Shown: positions 52,861-62,214, numbered from the stretch's first letter. The stretch: DNA of 64,000 bases from Streptosporangium lutulentum (GCF_030811455.1 NZ_JAUSQU010000001.1:5332001-5396000); one strand, 5' to 3'. Made by a program: numbers and translations. Notes: generated from the letters alone by a model not told the origin.

Positions 52861-53813
52861 CGCATCACCGCCTTGTGTGCAGGGGAAGATACTGGGGAGG
52901 GGACCACTGCCGGGCGGGGGGAGCCGACCCAGACACCGCCGGGCGTTGTGCCCATCAGGCCCGCTCTGAGTACGGACGACATCGGGGGTCTCCTGCTCTC
53001 ATCCGCGTATCTGTTGTGCGGCGACAGTATCGCCGAGATCATGATCGGGCGATTTCAGTTCAGTTACGTTATTTCACAAGTCAGCTCGTTGTACAGGCTA
53101 ATGAGGAAGAACGCCGCTTCGCCGCGACCGCTTCTGGCCTACGGTTCCCCGGTCGCATCGAGCCTCGAGCGGCTTTTCACAGCTCAGACTACTTCTTCCT
53201 CGCCTGTCACAGTAGTCGCCAGAGCAACTTGCGTCATAGCATCTCGTTAGATTTGCCTTATGGTAGCAATCCAAACCTTGGTCGACCACTGTCGCTTTTG
53301 TGGCTTTTGTACGGTTTTGGAGCTCCTGTAGTGCAGCCCATGAGACCCGTTGAGCGCAAGCCCGCCCATTGAACGACGACCCCCGATCCGCCTACGCTGT
53401 TAATCGGAGGGGGCAAGCGGTGATCCCGAGGCCGACCCCGCGTCGCCGATCGGCTCGCCGCGCCGCGGACGCGGCCCGTGATGTCGTGACGGACCGTGAC
53501 ACCGGCTCGGGCGTGGTGCCGATGCGGGGTGTGATACAAGCGTGGCCGAGACCGCTGTGCCGACCCGGGCAGGCGTCGATGCGGTATTTGTGCCAGAACC
53601 GAGAAGGCGGTGACGATCCCATTCTCCCCGGCCTCTCCCCCCGAGGCCATATCCCTGGGAAGATTCTCGAAGTACGTAGTGGGGTCGACCAACCCGCTCT
53701 CGCATTCAGCCTGTCCGGTCTCGGATCGAAACAGGTCTCGCCGGACCCTCATACAGGCCCTAAGCAGGGCATTTCATGTAATCTTTCGTGCGAGCCATCC
53801 ATAGGCCGCACGT
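52861..53813. other. 953-bp region without a recognised gene
   Basis: It must contain the promoters of hutI (minus strand) and the stressosome operon (plus). The stretch 53040-53350 is markedly poorer in GC than the surroundings and contains runs such as TTTCAGTTCAGTTACG and GCTTTTGTGGCTTTTGTACGG. A minus-strand frame 53042-52857 ends in ATGA overlapping the hutI start, with a 61-codon product that has no recognised domain. Other frames (53258-53752 minus, 53369-53911 plus) look non-coding. Confidence 0.45.
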
Positions 53814-54692
53814 ATGGGAGTCACCTTGTCCATCCCCGCGGACGCCGGTCGGCGTCGCATCGAAGAGCTTCTCCAGGAGAACGAGGACCGCGTCTTCAAG
53901 CGCTGGCTTGAGATAGCCGCCGGTTCCGCCTCCGGCGGTCAGGTGGACCGCAGCAGCCTGGCCGGCCAGCTTCGTGAGCTCTACCAGGCCCTACGCCGGT
54001 CGTTCGGCGACTCCGGAGATCTGAGCGATCTGCGCGGTCTGCTCGCCGAACTCTCACGGACCCGCGCCCGCCAGGGGTTCACCTCGTCCGAGACCGCCGT
54101 CGTGGTCTTCGGGTTGAAGGAGGCCCTCTACGAGAGCGTCGAGGCCGACGGATCTCCGGAGGCCCTGAGAGGTTTCATCTGGTTCTCCCAGGTCATTGAC
54201 GACCTTGGGCTCTTCACCGTGGAGACCTACGCGACGGCCAGGGAAAAGGTCATCCTCGACCAGGCCGAGCAGCTTCTCGAGCTCTCCACCCCGGTGGTCA
54301 AGCTCTGGGAGGGCATCGTCGCGGTCCCCTTGGTCGGCACGCTCGACTCGGCCAGAACGCAGGTGGTGATGGAGAAACTGCTGCAGATCCTGGTCGACAC
54401 CGGTTCCGAGCACGCGGTCATCGACATCACCGGCGTGCCCGCCGTGGACACCCAGGTCGCCCAGCACCTGCTCAAGACCGTGGTGGCGGCGCGGCTGATG
54501 GGCGCGGAGTGCGTGATCTCCGGCATCCGCCCGCAGATCGCCCACACCATCGTCACCCTCGGGATCGAGTTCGGCGACATCGTGACCAAGGCCACGCTCG
54601 CCGACGCGCTCGCCCACACCCTGCGGGCGAGCGGCGTCGAGGTCAGCAAGGGCAGAGGGTCCCGCATCGCCGTACGGACGGTGGAGGACTGA
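53814..54692 (+). CDS. rsbR: Stressosome scaffold/sensor protein RsbR
   Basis: 292 residues. The N-terminal ~150 residues are a helical RsbRD-like N-domain (ENEDRVFKRWLEIAAGS), unlike the globin fold of B. subtilis RsbRA. The C-terminal STAS domain keeps both phosphorylation sites: Thr213 in AVDTQVAQH and Thr245 in IAHTIVTLGI, the equivalents of B. subtilis Thr171 and Thr205. RsbR and RsbS build the stressosome that holds RsbT. Start ATG 53814; TTG at 53826 is an alternative. It is the first gene of a six-gene overlapping operon. Confidence 0.9.
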   Translation: MGVTLSIPADAGRRRIEELLQENEDRVFKRWLEIAAGSASGGQVDRSSLAGQLRELYQALRRSFGDSGDLSDLRGLLAELSRTRARQGFTSSETAVVVFGLKEALYESVEADGSPEALRGFIWFSQVIDDLGLFTVETYATAREKVILDQAEQLLELSTPVVKLWEGIVAVPLVGTLDSARTQVVMEKLLQILVDTGSEHAVIDITGVPAVDTQVAQHLLKTVVAARLMGAECVISGIRPQIAHTIVTLGIEFGDIVTKATLADALAHTLRASGVEVSKGRGSRIAVRTVED

Positions 54693-55072
54693 TGGACCGC
54701 GTGCCCATCCTCAAGCTCGGGGACATCCTCATCGTCTCCATCCAGATCGACCTTCAGGACCAGAGCGTGCTCGCGCTTCAGGAGGACCTGTCGGAGCAGG
54801 TGGTCGCGACCGGTGCCCGAGGGGTCATCATCGACATCAGCGCCGTGGAGATCGTCGACTCCTTCATCGGCCGCATGCTGGCCACCATCGCGGGGATCTC
54901 CCGGATGCTCGACGCCGAGACGGTCGTCGTCGGCATGCGACCGGCGGTGGCGATCACCCTCGTGGAGCTGGGCCTCTCACTCGGCGGGGTGCGCACCGCC
55001 CTCAACCTTGAGAAGGGCGTCGCACTGCTGAACCACATCGAGAACGTCCAGATCGCCGCGGTCACGCGGTGA
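54692..55072 (+). CDS. rsbS: Stressosome STAS protein RsbS
   Basis: 126 residues, a single STAS domain. Ser57 in EIVDSFIGRM corresponds to the RsbT-phosphorylated Ser59 of B. subtilis RsbS. Phosphorylation releases RsbT from the complex. The ATG overlaps the rsbR stop (TGATG) and its own stop overlaps the next GTG, so it is translationally coupled on both sides. Confidence 0.93.
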   Translation: MDRVPILKLGDILIVSIQIDLQDQSVLALQEDLSEQVVATGARGVIIDISAVEIVDSFIGRMLATIAGISRMLDAETVVVGMRPAVAITLVELGLSLGGVRTALNLEKGVALLNHIENVQIAAVTR

Positions 55073-55470
55073 CGACGGCCGACGAGCTGCCCGTGAACAG
55101 CAACAGCGACGTGGTCATGGTGCGTCAGCACGTCAGGACCGCCGCCGTCCAAGTGGGGCTCTCCCTCGTCGACCAGACCAAGGTGGTGACCGCGGCCAGC
55201 GAGCTGGCCCGCAACGCGCTGGTCTACGCGGGAGGCGGCCAGGTGCGGATCGAGGTCGTGCAGAAGGGCGTGCGACAGGGGCTGCGGTTGACCTTCAGCG
55301 ATGACGGACCGGGCATTCCCGACATCCAGCAGGCGCTCACCGACGGATGGACCACCGGCGGCGGGCTCGGCCTCGGCCTCAGCGGCTCCCGCCGCCTGGT
55401 CGACGAGTTCGACCTGCGGTCCGCTCCGGGAGAGGGAACGCTGATCACGGTGACGAAATGGGGCCGGTGA
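55069..55470 (+). CDS. rsbT: Switch serine/threonine kinase RsbT
   Basis: 133 residues, an HATPase-type (GHKL) kinase. The N-box is SELARNALVYAGGG with Asn49, the G1 box is FSDDGPGIP and the G2 loop is GLGLGLSG. It phosphorylates RsbR and RsbS and is then free to activate a downstream partner. GTG at 55069 overlaps rsbS by 4 bp. Confidence 0.93.
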   Translation: MTTADELPVNSNSDVVMVRQHVRTAAVQVGLSLVDQTKVVTAASELARNALVYAGGGQVRIEVVQKGVRQGLRLTFSDDGPGIPDIQQALTDGWTTGGGLGLGLSGSRRLVDEFDLRSAPGEGTLITVTKWGR

Positions 55471-56471
55471 TCCTTTCTCAGAACGACACCTGGGTAAGGA
55501 CCGAGGACGCCAGCGCGATCGGCGCCCTGCGTCGCTCCGCCGTCGGGCTCGCCGAGCTGCGCGGGTTCGGCGAGGAGGACGCCGGACGGGTGGCCGTCGC
55601 CGTCAGCGAGGCCGCGTCGAACCTGGTCAAACACGCCGTCGAGGGGGTCATGCTGATCCGGCTGCACCCCGAGCTGGACTCGGCGATCGAGGTCATCGCG
55701 ATCGACCGGGGGCCGGGGATGCACGATGTCTCCCGCGCCCTGCGCGACGGCTACTCCACGGCGGGAACGCTCGGCATCGGGCTGGGCGGCATCGCGCGGA
55801 TGGCCAGCGGGTACGAGGTTCACTCCCTGCCCGGCCGGGGCACGGTGCTCGGCATGTACTTCATCGCCCAGAACGCTCCGCGGCCCGCGTCGCGGGTCAG
55901 CGGGGTGACGCGTCCGATCGGTGAGGAGTCCGTCTGCGGCGACGCCTTCGCGATCCTCGAGAACGGCGCCACGACGACGGTGATGCTCTGCGACGGCCTG
56001 GGACACGGCACCGCGGCGGCCCAGGCCTCGCAGGAGGCGGTACGGCTCTTCCTCGACCACGCGGACGGCCTCTCCCCGGTCGCCGTCCTGGAACGCATCC
56101 ACAACGGTCTCGGCCAGACCAGGGGCGGGGCGGTCGCCGTGGCCCGGATCGACGGGCCGGCGGGCACGGTGAGCTTCGCCGGCGTCGGCAACGTCTCCGC
56201 GTGGATCGCCCATCAGGAGGGCCGCCAGGGGATGATCTCGGTTCCGGGCATCGCCGGTTACCAGGTCAGGACCCTGCGCCAGTACGAATACACCGTGCCG
56301 CCGCACAGCATGGTCGTGTTTCACTCCGACGGGCTCTCCGAGCGCTGGGACATCACCTCCTATCCCGGACTCCTCACCCGCGCCCCCTCGGTCGTCGCCG
56401 CCACGTTGCTGCGCGACGCGGGCACTCGCAGGGACGACGCCAGTGTGATCGCCGTGAGGCCGGAGTCGTGA
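55467..56471 (+). CDS. HATPase-PP2C fusion (RsbT-like domain plus RsbX-like phosphatase)
   Basis: 334 residues. The first ~140 are an ATP-binding GHKL kinase domain (VSEAASNLVKHA, DRGPGMHD, GIGLGG). The remaining ~190 are a PP2C/SpoIIE-like phosphatase with MLCDGLGHGTAAAQA and FHSDGLSE. In other stressosome operons the gene in this place is RsbX, which resets RsbR and RsbS; here a kinase-like domain is fused to it. The GTG at 55467 overlaps the rsbT stop (GTGA); an ATG at 55458 is the alternative. Confidence 0.88.
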   Translation: MILSQNDTWVRTEDASAIGALRRSAVGLAELRGFGEEDAGRVAVAVSEAASNLVKHAVEGVMLIRLHPELDSAIEVIAIDRGPGMHDVSRALRDGYSTAGTLGIGLGGIARMASGYEVHSLPGRGTVLGMYFIAQNAPRPASRVSGVTRPIGEESVCGDAFAILENGATTTVMLCDGLGHGTAAAQASQEAVRLFLDHADGLSPVAVLERIHNGLGQTRGGAVAVARIDGPAGTVSFAGVGNVSAWIAHQEGRQGMISVPGIAGYQVRTLRQYEYTVPPHSMVVFHSDGLSERWDITSYPGLLTRAPSVVAATLLRDAGTRRDDASVIAVRPES

Positions 56472-58192
56472 CCGCGGAAGAGCTGATCCGCATCCGGGTC
56501 CAGAACGACCAGGATGTGTTCGCCATGCGCAGGCTGGGCCGGGAGGTGGCGGAGACGGTCGGGCTGGAGGCCCAGGACCAGATCCGGGTGGCCACGGCGC
56601 TGAGCGAGATCGGCCGGGAGGTCCTCGGCGAGGGCATCGACGCGTCGGTCGCCTTCCTGATCCAGCAGGAAGGCCTGCTCATCACGATCGGCTTCGCCGC
56701 GGAGGCCGGCTTCCGCCCCTCGGACGGTGTGACGCTGGCGGGCCGTCTCATCGATCTCATCGAGCTCGATCCCGCCCAGGGCAGGATAAGCATGTTCAAA
56801 CGGCTCCCACCCGGCCGCCCCAGGCCCTCGGCCGAGAACATACGGGCCAGGCTCGCCAAGCTGGCGCCCACGACGGCCCTCGACGAGCTGCGCCAGCAGA
56901 ACCGCGAGCTCGCCGAAACCCTGGAGGAGGTCCTGCAGCTCAACACCGAGCTGCAGGAGACCAACCAGGGGGTGCTGGCCCTGTACAACCAGCTGTCGGA
57001 GGAGATGGAGGAGACCAACCGCGGCGTCGTGGCGCTCTACGCGGAGCTGGACGAGAAGTCCGGGCAGCTCAGGGAGGCGAGCGACGCCAAGAACCGGTTC
57101 TGGGCCACGGTCAGCCACGAGCTCCGGACCCCGCTCAACTCGATCATCGGGCTGGTCCGCCTCCTGGTGGGTCCCGGCGGCGAACCTCTGGCCGAGGAGC
57201 AGCTCCACCAGATACAGCTCATCGGCTCCTCCGCGGAGACGCTCCTGTCGCTGGTGAGCGAGCTGCTCGACATGGCCAAGGCCGAGTCGGGGCGCCTTGA
57301 TCCGCAGTCGTCCGAGGTGGACCTGGTCGCGCTGGCCGAGCGGTTGCGCATGACGCTGCGTCCCACGGCCGGGACCGACGAGGTGGCGCTCACGGTGGAG
57401 GTGTCGGAGGCGTCGCCGGAGATGTTCGTGGACGAGGTCATGCTCACCCGGATCCTGCGCAACCTGCTCTCCAACGGGCTGAAGTTCACGGAGGCGGGCG
57501 AGGTCAGGCTGGCGGTGAGCCTCGACGACGCCACCCACGAGATGGTCTTCGAGGTGGCGGACAACGGGATCGGCATCCCGGAGGAGCACGTGGAACGCGT
57601 CTTCGAGGAGTTCTTCCAGGTGCCCGGACCGATCCAGGGACGGGTGAGGGGCACCGGGCTCGGCCTGCCGTACGCCCGCCGTCTGGCCGAGGCGCTCGGG
57701 GGCACGCTGCACCTGGCCAGCGCCGTCGGCGCCGGGACCACGGCGACCCTGCGGCTGCCGCACCGTCACGGCAGTGCCCCGGTGGTCGGGCGGGTGCTCC
57801 TCGCCGACGACGACGAGGAGTTCCGCATCACCGTCCGGCGGATGCTCACCGGCTTCGCCGCCCACATCGACGAGGCTTCCGACGGGTTGGTGGCGTTGGA
57901 GACGATGGCGGCGAACCCGCCGGATCTGGCCCTGGTGGACCTGCTGATGCCCCGGCTCGACGGCGCGGCCCTGATGGCGCGGATGGCCGACGACGAGCGG
58001 TTGCGAGAGGTCCCGGTGATCGTCGTGACCGTCGCCACCTCACGCCAGTATCCGCGGGAGGCCCATACGGTGATCTCCAAGCACGGGCTGCGCAGGGACA
58101 ACCTGCTGGAGAGCATCCAAAACGCCCTGGGGCGCGGAGACCGGGGAGCGCCGGCCGAAGAGCAGGGGAAAAGCCCTGGAGCGCGAAGATGA
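56468..58192 (+). CDS. Hybrid histidine kinase with RsbT-like N-terminus
   Basis: 574 residues. Residues 1-110 resemble part of an RsbT-type ATPase (VATALSEIGREVL aligns with RsbT's VTAASELARNAL, with Asn49 replaced by Glu51). A long coiled coil follows (~135-210), then the HisKA phospho-acceptor His217 in FWATVSHELRTPLN, an HATPase (ADNGIGIPEE, GTGLGLPYARRLAE), and a C-terminal receiver with acidic pocket LLADDDEEF and Asp491 in LALVDLLMPRLDG. There is no transmembrane segment, so it senses inside the cell. GTG overlaps the previous stop. Confidence 0.92.
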   Translation: MTAEELIRIRVQNDQDVFAMRRLGREVAETVGLEAQDQIRVATALSEIGREVLGEGIDASVAFLIQQEGLLITIGFAAEAGFRPSDGVTLAGRLIDLIELDPAQGRISMFKRLPPGRPRPSAENIRARLAKLAPTTALDELRQQNRELAETLEEVLQLNTELQETNQGVLALYNQLSEEMEETNRGVVALYAELDEKSGQLREASDAKNRFWATVSHELRTPLNSIIGLVRLLVGPGGEPLAEEQLHQIQLIGSSAETLLSLVSELLDMAKAESGRLDPQSSEVDLVALAERLRMTLRPTAGTDEVALTVEVSEASPEMFVDEVMLTRILRNLLSNGLKFTEAGEVRLAVSLDDATHEMVFEVADNGIGIPEEHVERVFEEFFQVPGPIQGRVRGTGLGLPYARRLAEALGGTLHLASAVGAGTTATLRLPHRHGSAPVVGRVLLADDDEEFRITVRRMLTGFAAHIDEASDGLVALETMAANPPDLALVDLLMPRLDGAALMARMADDERLREVPVIVVTVATSRQYPREAHTVISKHGLRRDNLLESIQNALGRGDRGAPAEEQGKSPGARR

Positions 58193-59787
58193 GCGAGAGC
58201 GCGGCGACCGTGCTGGTCGTGGACGACACGCCGACCAAGCTCTACATCCTCTCCAGCTGGGTGCGCCGGTCGGGGCATCAGGTCGTGCAGGCCACCGGAG
58301 GTCTGGAGGCGCTCGCCAAGGTCAGGGAACTGCGGCCGGATCTGGTCATCCTCGACGTACGGTTACCCGACATGAGCGGCTACGAGGTCTGCGAGCAGAT
58401 CAAGGCGGATAAGACGACGGCCTCGATACCGGTGATCCAGATCTCCGGAGCGGCGATCGCTCCCGCCGACCGGGCCCACGGGCTCGAACGCGGGGCCGAC
58501 GCCTATCTGGCGGAGCCGGTCGAGCCCGACGAGTTCGCCGCGACGATCGAGGCCACGCTGCGCTATTACCGGGCGCGGCAGCGGGCGGAGCGGATGGCCG
58601 AACGGCTGGCCGCCCTCACCGAGGTCACCCTCTCGATGAACTCCGCCGAGACGTTCGACGAGCTCCTCGCCACTGCCGTCGAAGGCACCCGCAGGATCCT
58701 CGGACGCCCGGCGGGGACACTCGCGCTCCCGCCGGACGGCCGGATTCGCAGATTCGCCGCCATGCCTCCGGAGGGCGACGCCGTCTCCAAGGCCGCGGTG
58801 TCGAGCACGCTGCTCTCCCTGAGCGCGATGTCGCTGGGCAGTGCCGCGGGGACCCGGGTCTTCACGGTGCCGGCCGCCGACTGGATGAAGCTGATGCCCG
58901 ACGCGGACATCGGCGGCGACGTCGCGGCCATCGTCTGCCGCACCAAACTCGGCAGGCCGCCCGTCTACCTCGGGGTCGACGCGGTGCCGCCGCTCGACGC
59001 GGACGAGTCCAACACCCTGCGCCAGCTCGGCCAGGCCCTGGCGCTGGCCGTCGACGCCCTGCGCGCGTACGCCGAGGAGCACGCGATCGCCCTCACCCTG
59101 CAGCGAAGCCTGCTGCCCGCGCAGTTCCCCGAGACCCCGGGCCTCACGATCAGCTGGCGGTACCAGCCCGCCGTCGACAACGTCGAGGTCGGCGGCGACT
59201 TCTACGAGGTTCTGCGGATGGGCGAGCGGGTGCTCATCGCCATCGGCGACGTCCAGGGCCACTCCCTGCGGGCCGCGACCGTCATGGCCGAACTCCGCCA
59301 CGCGTTGCGCGCCTCCGTCATCGGCACGGAGGACCTGGGTGCGTTGATGGCCCTGCTGAACGAGGTGCTGCGGCGCTACCACCCTCGCATGACCGCCACC
59401 GTGTGCCTGCTTCTCATCGACCCGTCGACGGGAGAGATGGAGGTCGCGAACGCGGGCCACATCCCGCTCCTGTTCATCCACGACGGTGAGGCCCGCTATC
59501 ACCGGCTGGGCAACCTCCTGCTGGGCGTGGCGCGGGAGACCTACCGGGTCGACCGGCTGACCCTGCCGGAGGAGGGCGCCGTGCTGATGTTCACCGACGG
59601 GCTCATCGAGGATCGCGACAAGCTGCTCGACGAGAGCCTGGAGATCGTACGGCATCTGGCGGAGAGCACGGGGGAGGATCTGGAGCTCTTCTGCGACCGG
59701 TTGATCCAGCGGTTCGGGGCCCGGGAGGACGACGTGGCACTGGTGATGTTCCGCCGCGAGATCGCGCACCACCGTATCGGCCCCTGA
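58189..59787 (+). CDS. Receiver-GAF-PP2C phosphatase (RsbU-like output protein)
   Basis: 532 residues. The receiver (1-120) has Asp56 in LVILDVRLPDMSG. In it the normally conserved Lys before Pro (as in YLxKP) is replaced by Glu109 (AYLAEPVEP). A GAF-like middle (~145-300) and a SpoIIE/PP2C phosphatase (~315-530) follow, with VGGDFYEVL, IGDVQGHSLRAAT and LMFTDGLIEDRD. Such proteins dephosphorylate STAS anti-anti-sigma factors. The ATG overlaps the kinase gene stop, so the two form a cognate pair. Confidence 0.92.
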   Translation: MSESAATVLVVDDTPTKLYILSSWVRRSGHQVVQATGGLEALAKVRELRPDLVILDVRLPDMSGYEVCEQIKADKTTASIPVIQISGAAIAPADRAHGLERGADAYLAEPVEPDEFAATIEATLRYYRARQRAERMAERLAALTEVTLSMNSAETFDELLATAVEGTRRILGRPAGTLALPPDGRIRRFAAMPPEGDAVSKAAVSSTLLSLSAMSLGSAAGTRVFTVPAADWMKLMPDADIGGDVAAIVCRTKLGRPPVYLGVDAVPPLDADESNTLRQLGQALALAVDALRAYAEEHAIALTLQRSLLPAQFPETPGLTISWRYQPAVDNVEVGGDFYEVLRMGERVLIAIGDVQGHSLRAATVMAELRHALRASVIGTEDLGALMALLNEVLRRYHPRMTATVCLLLIDPSTGEMEVANAGHIPLLFIHDGEARYHRLGNLLLGVARETYRVDRLTLPEEGAVLMFTDGLIEDRDKLLDESLEIVRHLAESTGEDLELFCDRLIQRFGAREDDVALVMFRREIAHHRIGP

Positions 59788-59946
59788 GGGAGGGGAGGGC
59801 GGGTGCCCGCCACCCGGTCCTTCCACGCGGAGCGCCGTTGCCGGTCCCCGGAAAGGGGCGCGGCACGGGTGGACGGAATGTGAGACGCCCGCCGTACCGG
59901 CCTCCGAAGAGAGGCGCGGCACAGCGGGCGGCGGTGTGCGGACGGG

Positions 59947-61410
59947 TCAGGCGACCTCGACGGTCTCGACGGGCTTGGAGGTCTTCTCCAGCTCGGCGAA
60001 GAGGCTGGGCAGAACCCTGGCGTGCAGGATCGTGCCCTCCTCGGTGTGCTCCACGTCGAGGACCTCGCCCTCCTGGTGGGCCCGGGAGATCAGGTCACCG
60101 CGCTGGTAGGGCACCAGCAGCTTGATCTCCTGGTCGAAGCGGGGCAGCTCGCGCTCGATGACGGCCATCAGCTCGTCGATCCCGGCACCGGTGCGGGCCG
60201 AGACCACGACGGTGTGCTTCTCTCGCGCGGTCAGCTGGGCCAGCACCACCGGGTCGGCGGCGTCGGCCTTGTTGATGACCACGAGCTCCGGGATGTCGCG
60301 CGCGCCCTCGATGTCGGAGATCACCTCTCGCACCGCGGCGAGCTGCGACTCCGGGTCGGGGTGCGAGCCGTCGACCACGTGCAGGATCAGGTCGGCGTCG
60401 CCGACCTCCTCCAGCGTGGAACGGAACGCCTCGACCAGCTGGTGCGGCAGGTGCCGGACGAACCCCACGGTGTCGGCCAGCGTGAACAGGCGGCCGTCGG
60501 GGGTGTGCGCCCTGCGGACCGTCGGGTCCAGCGTGGCGAACAGCGAGTCCTCGACCAGCACGCCGGCGTTGGTCAGCCGGTTCAGCAGCGAGGACTTGCC
60601 CGCGTTGGTGTAGCCGGCGATGGCCACGGCCGGAACCTCGCGCTCCAGCCGCCGCGACCTCTTGGTCTCGCGCGAGGTGGTCATCTCGCCGATCTGGCGG
60701 CGCAGCTTGGCCATCCGCTCGCGGATCCGGCGACGGTCCAGCTCGATCTTGGTCTCACCGGGACCACGACCGCCCATGCCGACGCCGCCCGCGGCGCGTC
60801 CGCCGACCTGACGGGACAGGTTGCCACCCCATCCACGCAGGCGCGGCAGCAGGTAGTTGAGCTGCGCGAGCTCCACCTGCGCCTTGCCCTCGCGGCTCTT
60901 GGCGTGCTGGGCGAAGATGTCGAGGATCAGCATGGTCCGGTCGATGACCTTGACCTGGACGACCTCCTCAAGCTGGCGGAGCTGGCCGGGGCTCAGCTCA
61001 CCGTCGCACACCACGGTGTCGGCACCGGTGGCGGCGACGATGTCGGCGAGCTCCTGTGCCTTGCCCGAGCCGATGTAGGTCGCCGTGTCGGGCTTCTGGC
61101 GGCGCTGGATCAGACCTTCCAGCACCTCCGAACCCGCGGTCTCGGCGAGAAGCTTGAGCTCCAGGAGGGAGTTTTCGGCGTCGATCGCCGTACCCGAGGT
61201 CCAGACGCCGACGAGGACTACCCGCTCAAGCCGCAGCTGGCGGTATTCGACCTCGGTGACGTCCTGGAGCTCCGTGGAGAGCCCCGCCACCCGGCGGAGG
61301 GCCTGGCGCTCGGCCAGATCCATCTCGCCGTTCTCAAGCAGATCGTCGAACCGATCGATATCCAGCGGCTCACGAGTGTCTATGTCGTTCTCCTTCAAGG
61401 TTTGGTGCAT
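59947..61410 (-). CDS. hflX: GTPase HflX
   Basis: 487 residues. The HflX domain has GGRGPGETKIELDRRRIRER. The GTPase has G1 AGYTNAGKSSLLNRL, G3 DTVGFVRHLP and G4 VINKADAAD. It binds 50S and 70S ribosomes and can split stalled ribosomes. The actinobacterial form has a longer N-terminus, as here. The ATG at 61410 is followed by KENDIDTREPLD. Confidence 0.95.
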   Translation of the reverse strand: MHQTLKENDIDTREPLDIDRFDDLLENGEMDLAERQALRRVAGLSTELQDVTEVEYRQLRLERVVLVGVWTSGTAIDAENSLLELKLLAETAGSEVLEGLIQRRQKPDTATYIGSGKAQELADIVAATGADTVVCDGELSPGQLRQLEEVVQVKVIDRTMLILDIFAQHAKSREGKAQVELAQLNYLLPRLRGWGGNLSRQVGGRAAGGVGMGGRGPGETKIELDRRRIRERMAKLRRQIGEMTTSRETKRSRRLEREVPAVAIAGYTNAGKSSLLNRLTNAGVLVEDSLFATLDPTVRRAHTPDGRLFTLADTVGFVRHLPHQLVEAFRSTLEEVGDADLILHVVDGSHPDPESQLAAVREVISDIEGARDIPELVVINKADAADPVVLAQLTAREKHTVVVSARTGAGIDELMAVIERELPRFDQEIKLLVPYQRGDLISRAHQEGEVLDVEHTEEGTILHARVLPSLFAELEKTSKPVETVEVA

Positions 61411-61530
61411 ATGCGGGTGGTTCGTATGCGTTCACTCATAGGAGTCAACGCTCGCGCACCCCGGGTCTCTTCCCTCTGATGGTGCCACGCGAACCTTTCG
61501 GCATCACCTGGTTATCGGTTCCGGATCGGT

Positions 61531-62214
61531 TCAGCCGAGCAGAACCTCGGCGTCGCCGGAGCCGGTCTGCACCGAGACGGTCCGGGGCGCGGAGGGGTCC
61601 TTGGTGACCTCGACGGTCTGGCTGCCGGACCCGGTCCTGGTGGTCACGTTGTAGGCGCCCTGCGGCAGCCGCGCCGTGACATCGCCCGAGCCCGTCTCGA
61701 GGTCGACCTTGTCGGGCATGACGGCGAACTTCGCCTGGATGTCACCGGAGCCCACGGCGGCGACGAACTGCTTGGCGCCCAGGGCGTTGGCCTCGATGTT
61801 GCCGGAGCCGGTGGCGGCGCTCACTCCCCCGGTCAGCCCGCGCAGCGTGACGGTGCCCGAGCCGGTGTCCAGCTTGACCTCGACACCCTTCGGGATCTCG
61901 ACCTTGTAGTCCACCGAGCAGAACGACACGCACTTGTTCCGGAGGGTGAGCGTGCCGGCGTCGACGGGGTGCTCGGTCGCGGGCTTCTCGTTGCGCCAGT
62001 GGATCGTCTCGGTCACGCGGATACCGGACCGGCTCGACTCGTTGATCACGATCTCGCCGGCGCCGGAGGAGATGTCCAGGGCGCTCACCGTGTCGGTGAC
62101 GTCGTAGGAGGAGACGGCCTCCTCCCCTCCTCCGAGGCTGAGATCGAGCTGGCAGCCGGAAAGCACGAGTGTCGAGCCCAGGAGAGCTCCCGCGGCGAGC
62201 ATGTTCTTCTTCAT
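61531..62214 (-). CDS. DUF4097-type lipoprotein with GSG repeats
   Basis: 227 residues. The signal peptide ends in lipobox LSGC near residue 21. The mature part is a repetitive beta structure in which [TV]GSG[STDN] occurs about six times at ~20-residue intervals, typical of DUF4097/adhesin-like right-handed beta helices. No enzyme motif was seen. It is likely exposed on the outer face of the membrane. The ATG at 62214 is divergent from aceB. Confidence 0.85.
   Translation of the reverse strand: MKKNMLAAGALLGSTLVLSGCQLDLSLGGGEEAVSSYDVTDTVSALDISSGAGEIVINESSRSGIRVTETIHWRNEKPATEHPVDAGTLTLRNKCVSFCSVDYKVEIPKGVEVKLDTGSGTVTLRGLTGGVSAATGSGNIEANALGAKQFVAAVGSGDIQAKFAVMPDKVDLETGSGDVTARLPQGAYNVTTRTGSGSQTVEVTKDPSAPRTVSVQTGSGDAEVLLG

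Noticed and set aside
53258..53752. 164-codon minus-strand frame
   Set aside because: No domain or ribosome binding site; likely chance opening in promoter DNA.
53369..53911. 180-codon plus-strand frame before rsbR
   Set aside because: Composition is not protein-like, it has no domain, and it overlaps the rsbR start in another phase.
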